From the NCBI GenBank assembly GCA_021018995.1, contig CM037584.1, positions 149,499,317-149,563,316 on the forward strand: a stretch of DNA of 64,000 nt, in the 5' to 3' direction. Made by a program: the position numbers and the translations under genes. Source of the DNA: Chloranthus sessilifolius (taxonomy: Eukaryota > Streptophyta > Magnoliopsida > Chloranthales > Chloranthaceae). Positions within the stretch are counted from its first letter, which is position 1. Each line of letters starts with the position of its first letter. Under the pieces are notes generated by a model. The model ran no database searches and was not told the DNA's origin. It was given only the letters and a program-made list of their open reading frames with translations. Below are positions 1 through 9,502 of this stretch, piece by piece.

Positions 1-1129
1 AACAAATACTATTTTATAATCCAAAATTCAACTTGCTTTAATCTCAGCCACCCGATTTGCCCAAGGGAGCTTACAGAGGGTACTCGGGAATGAGGCCAAT
101 CCTCCTTAGCATAGCAGGCCAAAACCCTTTTTTTTTATTAGAATTTTAGTAAAATTAATTCATTGCTTTAGTTAGAATTTTAGTATATTATAATTTATTG
201 CTTTAATCAGAAACACTAAAAAGGTAGTTCCTTTATCTCAATTAAAATTTAGTATAGTTAATTCATTACTTTGAATTAGATTTTTTTAGTAAAGTTAATT
301 CCTTGATGTGATTAGAAAATTTGATTAAATTAGTTCCTTTATTTTAATTAGATTTTTAGTATAGTTAATTCATTGTTTTAATTAGATCTTAATAAAATTA
401 GTTTATTTGTTTTAATTAGATTTTAATAAAATTAATTCATCACTTAAATTAGAGTTATAGTAAAATTAGTTCTCTATTCCAATTAGAATTGCATTAGAAT
501 TATTATAATTGCTTTACTTAGAATTCTAGTACAATCAGCATACTTGATTTATTTAGAGTTTTATCAGAATTGATATATCTGTATTCCTAGTACAAGTAGG
601 AGATTAATATTAATTGGACTTCTGGTAGCATTAGGAAATTAAATTAATTAGACTTTTAACAAGGGTAAAACATTAAAATTAATTAAACTCCTAGTAGGAT
701 TAGGAGACTAAATTAATTAGACTTTCAATAGGATTAGAATATTAGACTAGATCACTACAACAAAGTAACAACTAGACTCACAATAGAATTAGAAAATCTA
801 AACTAATCGGAATTATATTAATAATAGGAAAAGAAAAGGAAAACTAAACTATCTAAATTTTGAGAAAAGCCAATGCTGCTGACCTTCGCAGGCGGACGAT
901 TCAGTAAAGAAGTAACCCACACCCGCTCTAAAGCGTGATCACTGACTTGTTGCACCATCGTTAAATATCTGCAGCTGGCGATCGCAACAAACTAGAAACC
1001 TTCCTAGAAAACTCCCCCCGCTTTTTTTTCTAACATTCCAAACACCGCATCGCTAGGGTCCACCTGGACAGAATTGGGCCACTGATTCAACGGGGACCGA
1101 GAGGAACCCAAAAAAAGTGCACACCAATA
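1..1129 (+). mobile_element. 3' part of a Tat-type LTR (family of elements D and F)
   Basis: This stretch matches 48841-50040 on the same strand and 43990-43013 in reverse. Shared landmarks are the block CCCAAGGGAGCT near position 63, an AT-rich tandem array, the block GGACGATTCAGTAA near 893, and the end near 1129, where the family's terminal CAACA reads CAATA. The LTR start is outside the window. Sequence from about 1130 on is retroelement gag with no primer-binding site or leader. The simplest reading is that this is the 3' LTR of an element lying mostly off the left edge and inserted into the gag of element A, which predicts a 5-base target duplication CTCAT (1130-1134) on the far side. 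Confidence 0.8.
141..800 (+). repeat. AT-rich tandem array of about 35 bp units inside the LTR
   Basis: At least a dozen degenerate units follow each other, each starting close to GAATTTTAGTAAAATTAATT and closing with a TTTAATTA-like end. Units are mostly 33-37 bp. The array is regular to about 600 and looser to about 800. The same array lies at 48960-49700 in the LTR of element D and, in reverse, at about 43380-43860 in that of F, so it is part of this LTR family. Confidence 0.8.
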
Positions 1130-2036
1130 CTCATAAGTCAGATCTAGATCGACTGAAGTAGAAGCCCGACGAAGTATTCAGTGACTACCTTGGGCGGTGG
1201 AGGGTATTGGCAGCTCAAGCCAGAAACAGAATACCCGATGATGAACAAATCGAGATGATCTCACAAAGTACTCAGTCGGTCATCTCAGACTTCTTGATAT
1301 ACCAACAGCAGTCCAGCTTCGCTGATTTGGTAAGAAATGTCAACCGTTGTGAGGACGTAATTAGAGAGGGATGTTTGAATAAGAATGTGTCCAGTGGGGC
1401 CGGTGGGGTTTGAAAGTTCATCGAATAGAGGACTGGGAGAGTAGCAGGGGCAGAGGTATAAAATATAATGATCACACAGCCCAACACCAATATGGTTCCC
1501 TTTCAGTTCGCGACAGCACAACCAGCACAAACACCAACAAATTAGGCTTCAAGGTAAAACAATGTCCCCTGGGGGAAAATGACCCCTGAGTAGAGAAGGG
1601 CCCGATATGACCGAGTATTCACTCCCTTGGGGCAATCCCTAAATGTCCTCTTGTCGTTGCTGATCGAGAAGGGTTTGGTTACTCAGCTTCAACCAAGACC
1701 CCACCGAATCCGATCCCAAAGAATTATGATCCCAGCACACATTGTAATTACCATCAAGAGCCGAGACATCCAACTGATTGGTTCTTTCCTTTGAAACATG
1801 CGATAGAGGATTTGAAAGAGGCAGGGAAACTCATACCCCCAGTACCCCCCCACGCAAACCTGCACACTAATATCATGCAGGCACTGTTACCATCGCACCC
1901 GCAGGGAGGAATGGGCCTAAGGTCCACCATTAACATGTTAGAGGAAGGGAGTAAATAATTCAATCCCTCAAAATCCATCACAGAAAAAGAGAGTTTCATG
2001 CCACCCGGGCAATAGGGTCATAAGAATGAGATCGTC
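1130..2036 (+). pseudogene. gag: gag remnant of element A
   Basis: Gag is the retroelement structural protein that packages RNA. The first open piece (to a stop at 1411-1413) contains FSDYLGRW-like and QQQSSFADLVRN motifs, also present in the gag of element B (36304-35663). Further parts are spread over other frames. Near 1740-1800 a Cys-x2-His then His-x4 pattern (CNYH followed by HPTD) recalls the gag zinc knuckle, but the expected last Cys reads Phe. There is a stop near 1173 and frame breaks around 1415-1720. The N-terminal half is missing because an LTR ends at 1129. Assignment rests on co-linearity with B. Confidence 0.8.
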
Positions 2037-2680
2037 GGGGTAGTTGAGCCTTTAAACTTAGCCGATTATTTTTCAAGCCCGATGCCTCAAGCAGCACCAC
2101 TAGATCTGAGGTCATATTTTCCCTCACCAGCTCCCGTTAATCAAGTTCAAACCAATTGGGCCACACCACCTCCGCAATACCAAACATATTGAGCATCAAC
2201 CCCCATCAATTACATGGTGCCCAATTTTACCCCACCTTTAGAATCAGCCTCGACTCCCTACAATTGGTCCAATTTCACCACCCCATCATCAGCCCATCCA
2301 CCTTCATCTCCGACACCGATCCAATATGGTTGGCCCAATTTTGCCACACACCCACCAGTTTACCCATCTCTGGCACCAGTCAACGAGATATGGCCTAGTT
2401 TTACCACACCATCAATCCAAGCATCTTCGATACCCTCACCCACCCCATTTCAGATCCCAGGGCCGACCTACGATCCCCATCAAGTCTCGCTCAGTTATGA
2501 ACAGACAAACATCAATGCAGGCAGTGGCAGAGAAGGGGTAGTTGATTTTGTTACCCAATCAAGAAGAATCTTTAAAAACCCTGAAGTATCAGTACCAGTA
2601 GGGCCAGAAGAGAAGAAAGAACTAGCCGTTGTGAACCCCTTTGAAAAAATGAGCAGAGATCACATACTAGAAACTTAGCT
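2037..2680 (+). pseudogene. Proline-rich gag-protease linker of element A
   Basis: This piece of the gag-pro-pol polyprotein lies between gag and protease. It opens with EPLNLADYF and repeats a PLDLRSYFPSPAP-like motif, then runs through Pro/Thr/Ser-rich sequence (open 2214-2678) ending in NPFEKMSRDHILET, which element B matches with NPFKKMSWEHILET. A short insert with stops separates it from the protease. It has no known enzymatic role; low-complexity composition suggests a flexible spacer. Function unknown. Confidence 0.65.
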
Positions 2681-2720
2681 AAAGAGAATATTCTAGTACA
2701 TCACAGTCTGAGACTTATTA

Positions 2721-3389
2721 ATGACATCTCTGATCCATTTCCAGGCTCTGATGAGAGCACTAAAAGATGCACATGTGTTCGTCCAAGTAACCTCTAATGA
2801 GGTGGGACAAATAATTGGACATATTTTAGCCCCCAACGCCATCTCATTTTCGGATGCTGATCTTTCGGATGAGGGAAATAATCATTCCAAACCCCTCAAT
2901 ATTATGGTGGAAATAGGGAACATGGTGATTCCATTGGTACTGATAGATAATGGTTCGGCATTGAATGTATGCCCCCTCAGAACTATAACAAAAATAGGGG
3001 TTGATCCCTCCACATTCAGGCCAGCCAAAACAAGTGCAAGTTTTGGCTGGCCTGAGAGGTGGCCAACATGTGAAGACACAGATCTTGAACTCACCATTGG
3101 GCCAATGACCTTCTCCATCCCATTCCAAGTCATGGACATCAAGTCCTCCTTCAACCTGCTACTAGGACGCTCGTGGCTGCATGAAATTGGGGTGGTTCCC
3201 TCCACTCTACACCAACAGTTCAAATTCATATCAGAGCAGAAGGTCATAATAATCATGGGAGAAGGGCGAGATGAAAGAGAGAAAATGGCCCATAGTATCG
3301 AAAATCTCAAGGTGTTGGATGTACCCCATACTGTTGAAGACACAGATCTTCACAGCTTCCAATATGATGTGTCAACATTGGGGCCATAA
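2721..3389 (+). pseudogene. pro: Retroelement aspartic protease domain, element A
   Basis: About 222 residues are open. The active-site region reads VLIDNGSALNVCPL, with the D-N-G-S motif at 2946-2957; plant Tat elements commonly have such a DNG(S/A) form instead of DTG. A second hallmark, FNLLLGRSWLHEIG, lies near 3152-3195. Between them, 3017-3086 does not match element B: it is a perfect inverted repeat followed by short copies of sequence found further downstream (see findings), which replaces the expected residues. The protease would cut the polyprotein. The frame stays open, but the replaced segment makes activity doubtful. Confidence 0.85.
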
Positions 3390-4064
3390 CCTATTAGAGA
3401 GGTCACCACAAAAACTAGAGGTGGAATGACTGCAGCAGTGGAGATGCTCCAAAAGTGGAACTATCAGAAAGGAAAAGGTTTGGGTCCCCGTTTGAAAGGC
3501 AGGAGAGGTGGCCAACATGTCAAATTTGGGTTAAGTTATAAGCCCACTGAGGAAGAAGTTCAGGAAGCCAAGGAGAAGGCCCGAACCATAGCCGCTGCCA
3601 AAGCCTGGGGGATAGATTTGGAGGATGAACCCCACTTGAGATCTCACATCCGAACCACATTCGTGAGCGCAGGAGTCATCAAAATCAACCAAAATGGCGC
3701 AACACAGTTGATCCCATATAAGCAGGTGGCCATCCACCAGACCAATCCCCAAATCATTCCTTCAGAAGTTGAAATAGACCTCACCTCATTATCACTTTTC
3801 AAGGAGGAGATACCCATGCCTATATATCCACCCATCCAGAACCATTCCAAACTATTGTTAACCTTTAAGGATCAGGTTCAAGATGAGCCAATGATAAACA
3901 TGATGGAGGCTGACTCCCAAAAGTCATCTCATTCAGCCTCCTCCATCAAAGCAGGTAAAGGTATGGCACCACAGGTGAGGAATTGGGCATCAATGTCCCT
4001 AACTCTGAAAGCATCAAATGACTGCAAATATGACACTAGCTTCCTAAAAAGAAACAACCTTTAA
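3390..4064 (+). pseudogene. G-patch-like linker after the protease, element A
   Basis: The frame open at 3426-4064 begins MTAAVEMLQKWNYQKG and has a short glycine-rich G-patch-like core, KGLGPRLKGR, at about 3474-3506. G-patch motifs bind RNA or helicases and also follow the protease in some retroviruses. The rest is charged and proline-containing (KPTEEEVQEAKEKA, MMEADSQK) and is matched by 33857-33432 of element B. It ends at a TAA at 4062-4064, before the reverse-transcriptase part. The G-patch call is by eye on a short motif. Confidence 0.55.
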
Positions 4065-4189
4065 AAAGTGACGTTAGCCTTTTGCAGGCAATACCATGTG
4101 TACATAAAGACCCGCTTTGTTAAAGGCCCAACTTTGAAGACAAAGAAAATTCCAAAAAATAAAAGAAATTCAAAATAATCTAAAAAAAA
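4065..4189 (+). other. A-rich non-coding interruption between protease and RT, element A
   Basis: All frames close here. The stretch begins TTTAAAAAGTGA, contains a pyrimidine-rich CCTTTTGCAG at about 4078-4087 that looks like a 3' splice site, and then becomes strongly A-rich. Element B has a recognisable counterpart at 33431-33155 and element D an A-rich break at about 54710-54780. Ogre elements are known to carry an intron between protease and RT, so this may be the decayed equivalent. Confidence 0.5.
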
Positions 4190-5022
4190 TTGCCTTTTAA
4201 AATTCTCAAGAAAATCAAAGAAAAAGATGCCTTAATTGAAAAACCAGTCCCACATGAAATCGACCCCTTTCTTGTACAAATACAAGAAGAGGTAAGAGTC
4301 ATGAGTCTGGACGAGGAGATCCCTACTGAGGAGCTCACCAATGAGCTCCTTGACCAATTTGCTGATTTTGAGCATTACCCTACCCCAATTGTTGAAGAAA
4401 TAGAAGACATCAACCTGGGTACAAAGGAGGTTCCTTGAATCACTAAGATCAGAATGTCATTGTACCCCAGGGAAAGAAAAAGCATGATTGATTTCCTTCG
4501 GTCATACCAAGACATCTTCGCATGGTCATACGAGGATATGCCTGGTTTGGACATTGATTTGGTCAAGCATGAGCTGCGACTATATCTAGATATTAAGCCG
4601 ATCAAGCAGAAGTTGAGACTCCTCAAGCCAGAATGGAGGCTGAAAATGAAGGACGAGATTATCCAATAGTACAACGCAGGGTTTCTCATAGTCTCTAAGT
4701 ACCTCAATGGTTAGCCAACATCATCTCGATACTGAAGAAAGATAGAAAGGTTCACATATGCATTGACTTCAGAAATCTGAACAAGGTGAGCCTAAAGGAT
4801 GACTTCCCATTGCCACACATTGACATCTTGGTCGATAACACTACTAGGCATGGGATGCTATCATTCATAGATGGATTTTCCGGATACAATTAGATCAAGA
4901 TCGCCAAACCTGACCTAGAGAAGATAGTGTTCATTACTCCATGATAAAGTTTCTGTTATCGAGTCATGCCATTTGGGTTGAAGAATGCTGGGGCGACATA
5001 CCAAAGGGGGATGATGGCACGC
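4190..5022 (+). pseudogene. Reverse transcriptase, N-terminal part, element A
   Basis: The region begins with a charged linker (open 4190-4438) and then RT sequence: FLRSYQDIFAWSYEDMPGLD at about 4492-4551, remnants of the fingers, and GLKNAGATYQ near 4976-5005 (element B has RLKNAGATYQ). Stops and frameshifts interrupt it at about 4436, 4667 and 4700-4960. It ends just before the YVDD catalytic motif, where it is joined directly to integrase sequence. It therefore cannot polymerise DNA. Confidence 0.85.
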
Positions 5023-5173
5023 TGATTCGAGAGGAAAATTCAAGCTCAACTAGGAAGAACCTTACATTATCCGAGAGGTGCTGCCTGGATACACGCTCCA
5101 CCTTGCCACCATGGACAGAGATCATTTTCTTGAGTCAATCAATGCTGGGTATGTCCGACGATTCGATTCCTAA
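5023..5173 (+). pseudogene. C-terminal end of integrase fused to RT by deletion, element A
   Basis: Reading on from about 5028 gives a match to the last 45-50 residues of the Tat polyprotein (LRGKFK-like start, then a MDRDHFLESINAGYVRRF end). Element B has the same block at about 29820-29690 on the minus strand, where it closes integrase. The YVDD part of RT, both RNases H and the integrase catalytic core are missing between the two halves. The junction falls in GGCACGCTGAT. Confidence 0.8.
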
Positions 5174-5804
5174 GACTCCCACAGCAAGGTAAGTACTGAT
5201 AAAAATGGACGCGTGACTGCTTAAGGATACTTCAAAAAGAGGCCATTATTTCAAAGACAAGTAGCCAAAAAGTATCCTTGAACATTTATACCCTTTGCTA
5301 TCCCATCATGAGCCAATGGCCTTTTCCTTTCATTATCCCCTCCAAAGAAAAAGAGAAAGTTTATATACCAACCAAAAAAAAGAGAAAAAGAGTTACCATC
5401 AAAATCCAAAAAAATCAGAAAAAGCAACATCCCAAAAGAGGATAAGCAAAAAGAACTAAAAAAATAGAAAAAAGAAAAGTGGGGCTTGTACAGTCAAAAT
5501 CTCCCATGGAAGAAGTGTATTAGGGCAGCTGGAACCCAATCAAGGAAATCTTTTAAAATTCAAAATACCTTCAAAATTTCTAATCTATCCCATGGCCAAG
5601 ATACATCCCGAGAAAAAGCCCTCTTTAAGGTCTACGAGCAGTCATAGTATCCATTAGGTCAGCACAAGCCAAGCTGAGAGACGAGAAAAGAACTCCATCC
5701 AGCCGGCTATGATGGAATCGACGTCCATATCGTGGTCCTTGAAGGAAAAAAAATAAAATAAAAATAAAAATGAAAATATACAAGCTCAAAGCAAAATGGA
5801 CGTA

Positions 5805-5925
5805 GTGAAAACCCAAAAGGGCACCATGTGTAAAAAGAGCAAGCTTGTGCGGACCAGGTGAAAACCTGAAAAGGCACCTGGGGTAAAAATACATACCCAT
5901 GGATGTAGTGAAAATCAGAAAGGGC
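5805..5925 (+). repeat. Three GTGAAAA-hairpin units in the 3' UTR of element A
   Basis: Units at 5805-5822, 5858-5875 and 5908-5925 follow GTGAAAAYCNRAAARGGC. Their cores, CCCAAAAGGG, CCTGAAAAGG and TCAGAAAGGG, can fold as short stems with a four-base loop. The second keeps pairing through a C-G to T-A change. Element B has three matching units at 29037-28916, with CCCGAAAGGG in two of them. Confidence 0.65.
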
Positions 5926-6298
5926 GCTAAGGGTAAAAAAGAGGGCAACAACGGGCATGGCAATAACCCGTCTTGGGCGCAGTGAGTAAAAATATTGTAA
6001 AAGAAAAAAGAAAAGGAGAAAAACATCAGTTACTCCCTTGGTTACAATCCCGAGCTCTGATCTTCATTTGGGCCGCTCATGTTAACTAAAATTGGATCTC
6101 GATTAGGTATATGTTTATGCCTCTCCATCAAACGTATGACTCAAGGTAAGGATAAAGGGTTAAATCAATCCAAAGTGATAGACCTTCTTACCTTGATAAA
6201 AAATATTGAACCTCACTCAGGTCCAACCACATGAATGGATTCGACTATGCTCAAAATGGGACCGGTTACTTCGCCTCATTTTTAAGGCATCAAATATA

Positions 6299-6451
6299 AA
6301 AAAAAAAAAAAAAAAAAAAAGAATGAAAAAACATCAAAAACAAAAAATCTAAAATTTTTTAAAAAATATACACTCTTTTTATATGCCCATGCACATATTT
6401 ATGGCATCGTACTTCAATCTCAAAATAAAGAAAAAGAACAAAAAAATCTAA

Positions 6452-6500
<49 letters not shown>
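6299..6500. repeat. Poly-A run and (AT)n microsatellite
   Basis: A homopolymer of A spans about 6299-6320. Alternating AT runs from about 6456 to 6500, broken once by TATACATA. Both are inside the 3' UTR of element A. Confidence 0.9.
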
Positions 6501-6502
<2 letters not shown>

Positions 6503-7984
6503 TGAAAAATAAAAAGGTATAGGTAAAAGTTTGCTTCTCCTTCTATTATTTAGGATGCATATGTGTTGCCTCTATAAACAAAAAAGGGACTGACATTTTC
6601 TTCAAAAATATGTAGGAACATCAAAATGGTCCAAAGCCTCGAAGTCGGCAATCTCTCAGTAATGGACATATCAAATGAAGTATCTCTCCATAGACGTCGG
6701 TCTATTAAAAAAAATAGAAAAAAACAATCATTTGAAAAAGAAAAAGAGAAATCTGTGTTTTTACGCACAGCTACGCACATGCGTGCTCCAATGTGGTAAA
6801 ATGTTGATATTTTATCGGCAACATAGTTGTGCTATATTAACGTCCTGATTCTAAGGTTCGCCTTGAATATTTGGATCCTACTTTAAAGTAGGAGCAACGG
6901 TATCAATCCCGATCAAACGGTCAATTTTTTTATTAGGTTGATTCCACTGCTAAATCCTTGCACCAAGCGCTCCGTTTTTGGATTCATGTGAACTTAAGTG
7001 TCTTGAGCTTCAGATTCCTCAGAAAAAGGTCAATTGTTGGTTAAAACCAACCTGTCAAAAAGGAAATTACCTATCGAATGACTATGCTCAAATATGCATT
7101 CCGAAGGGCTCATTTTTGGGTGCAAGCTTAAAACTTGTATTTGTACGATATCCCTGTAAAGTGTACACCTTGCATCTAAGTATCCATTGGATGATCATTT
7201 GTTCTCGTAAATTATACCTAAATAGATTTTGGGTTGGGACTTCCATTCCCCTTTGTTTTTATCTACCCCTAATGAGTGCATGTTTTTGCATAATTGTTCG
7301 ATAAATAAGATCATCGTTGACGGAGACCAAGATTTAGTGCCTCCTTCGGTAGGCATCCAATTTTGGTCAGATCTATCCAGTATTATTTGAAGTTGAGTAC
7401 TCTAGGTCATATTAATTTAGGACACATTACCAAAAATAGCACACACTCCCAAAAAGTGTTGCGATATCAATATTCACTCCACTTGGGTAGTTGTGCTAAA
7501 TTAAGTTCGAGATCGATGGGTTCACCCAAGGACCTCGAACCACGCAGGGGCACCTGTGGCCGGTCAAATGGGGCAATCAATACCTCATATGATTGGACAC
7601 AAGCTGTGGATCTTTGCGCTTTTGCTTCGCCCCTATCTTTAAGTGTGGGTTGATCACCCTCTCACTTACGGAGTTGTTATATTCAGAATGAAACTTGAAC
7701 ATTGAACATCTTCAATTATATCGAGAAGCAGACATTTTTCCTATCATATTAGGCTTTCGCAACTCATATCATCTAGATTATACCCAGTAATATTGGTAAG
7801 CGCTTGGGGACCGATAGCCTTGAGGAACGAACATTTTTTCTGACATACAGGGCTTTCGTTTACCCACCATGTTACCCACCTAATGTTTGAGGTTCATTCT
7901 GAATATAGCAGACCCATCAATGTTGCCTTGGGCCTTTTCGAAAACCTCTGGTCTTTGGCATTCGATCATTAATGATCGGATACC

Positions 7985-7997
7985 AAAGAGGGGCATC
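7985..7997 (+). other. Polypurine tract of element A
   Basis: AAAGAGGGGCATC lies immediately upstream of the 3' LTR start TGTAAACACCC. The identical tract precedes the 3' LTR of element B in reverse (26742-26730). This is the expected primer site for plus-strand DNA synthesis. Confidence 0.85.
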
Positions 7998-9502
7998 TGT
8001 AAACACCCAAATTTAGCCCAAGGCCCAATCAACACATACTTCGAGAAAGGCACACCCCCGAGCTTCCGATAGCAATTCCAAAACCCTTAGGAATCATTCC
8101 AAAACCCTTATAAATCATCCCAAACCCTTAGGAATCAACCCCAACCTTTTCGGACCCCTTAGAACTCGTCCCAGACCAGTTTCTGAACCCTCTTGAATAG
8201 TGGTGAAAGATATGAGTGCCAAAGTTTACATGGACTTCTGCTAGAGCTGTATTATATACCATTGGAAAGAGGACTTCCCCAACTTTCCAACAAGCTATAA
8301 ATTGCCACAATCAGAGTTATATATCAAGCATTATGGTGAGTTGAAGATCAAGCAATTTTATAGGATTTTGCCTGGCGTGGATAATATACACGCCAAGCCA
8401 TTCTTCCTAGAAATGGCTTGGCGTGTATAATATACATGCCAAGCATAGGTGGGCCCCCTTTGCAGGCTCTAGACTTTCAGGACACTGTAGCTATGCTTTT
8501 GCTAAAAAATCACTTTTGGGATTTGACTTGTTGACCATCCCAATGTTTAAGGTGGGTTTCATTAAGACTGTTGCACGTCTATTTACCCTATTTGCAACCC
8601 TCTAGTCATTTGAAACCTCACCCTATCATCTACCATTGAGCCTATCCTCACACATATCCATAACCTTAAAATCCTAGGAAACCTTAGATGTTAGGATTAC
8701 CTAATTGCTAACCCTAATTAGCTCTTAAGTACCCTCCTATCCTCCCTTTTTCTTATAAATAGAGAGGCACCCCTCCCTTTACAAAGGCTTGAAAAAAATT
8801 CCAAAAGAGAGAAAAGATTAGGAGAGATCTTTTCACCCTTTGGTGCCCCAATCGAATAGAAATTCTAGAATTGATCTTTGCCCTTTAAACCTTATTTTCC
8901 ACCATCAATCTTTGAGATTTAGCTAGAACTATCCCAAGCCTTCTTCCTCTACCTCTTAGCTACCAAGCCTTAGAGATTAGAACTCGTCTCCTAACCCGTT
9001 TGCTATCGAAAGGTCACCGGCGAGGCTTTTGCGTGAAGGACCACATCAGTGCTACAAGGGTTCGAGAGCTCCGCCTCTCCCCTCTATTCCTCTACCATCT
9101 TTAGCTTTTCCTCTATCCTAGAATTGAGCCGTTACGCTGCCCAAATTTCGACAAGCGGGAAGGGCTCAATAGAATCGATGTGCCTTCGGACAAGGGGAAG
9201 TGCCGCTCATTTTGCTTCCTTTTTATATATATATTATATAAATCAACCACACATAGACCCAGTCATGGTAGAGACCGCTTACGAGCGGGTTGATCGGGTG
9301 CCTAACACCTTCCCGATCAATAACCGAAGCCCCTACCCAAGAGCCTTTGGCATAGACCGGTGAATCAAAGTCATATTTTTGCACTTCGGTACTTTTAATA
9401 TTGATTTAGATTTTTCGGGACACCGAAAGCTCCCTGTGGCAACTATAATTTTCATACGAGCGCATCGTTGCGACGGGTTTGATAAAAATTTGTGGTTGCA
9501 CG
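7998..9502 (+). mobile_element. 3' LTR of element A
   Basis: It starts TGTAAACACCCAAATTTAG, homologous to TGTAGACACCCAAATTCGG of element B, and ends GGTTGCACG where B ends GGTTGCACA. The length is 1505 bp. U3 has short direct repeats CCAAAACCCTTAGGAATCAT (8081-8150), two dyads (8373-8444) and a TATA box TATAAAT at 8754-8760. No 5' LTR partner lies in the window, so its age cannot be estimated here. Element E sequence resumes at 9503. Confidence 0.88.
8373..8444. repeat. Two 23 bp dyads in U3 of the element A LTR
   Basis: 8373-8395 has arms TGGCGTGGATA and TATACACGCCA. 8416-8444 extends to 14 bp arms (GCTTGGCGTGTATA with one mismatch in the partner). Both are centred on TAATA, with outer TGGCG/CGCCA. 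They lie about 310-380 bp upstream of the TATA box. Confidence 0.85.

Larger units (their letters stand above)
5174..7984 (+). other. 3' untranslated region of element A
   Basis: No credible gene is present. The stretch corresponds to 29690-26743 of element B in reverse: shared blocks include GTGACTGCTTAAG after the polyprotein end, three GTGAAAA-hairpin units (5805-5925), a DNA block around TTTTATCGGCAACATAG (6810-6830; B has GCTGATAAAATATCGACATTTTATCG), and CTCACTTACGGAGTTGTTATATTCAGAATG near 7661. It also holds a poly-A run and an (AT)n microsatellite. Its conservation as untranslated sequence suggests RNA-level roles, which is inference. Confidence 0.7.
1130..9502 (+). mobile_element. Element A: 5'-truncated, internally deleted Tat-type Ty3/gypsy retrotransposon
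   Basis: Order on the plus strand: gag remnant, proline-rich linker, protease, G-patch-like linker, half an RT, end of integrase, long 3' UTR, polypurine tract, 3' LTR. It is co-linear with element B on the other strand, which carries the same modules in full. The 5' LTR, primer site and gag start are absent from the window, apparently beyond the LTR inserted at 1-1129. On the right it stops at 9502 against sequence of element E. It lacks the RT catalytic motif, both RNases H and the integrase core, so it could move only in trans. Confidence 0.85.

Noticed and set aside
141-800. CRISPR-like regular array
   Set aside because: Units are degenerate throughout, with no distinction of repeat and spacer, and they lie in a plant LTR.
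5625-6026. Phe-rich minus-strand frame that looks like a membrane protein
   Set aside because: It comes from A-rich plus-strand sequence in a retroelement 3' UTR; composition alone explains it.
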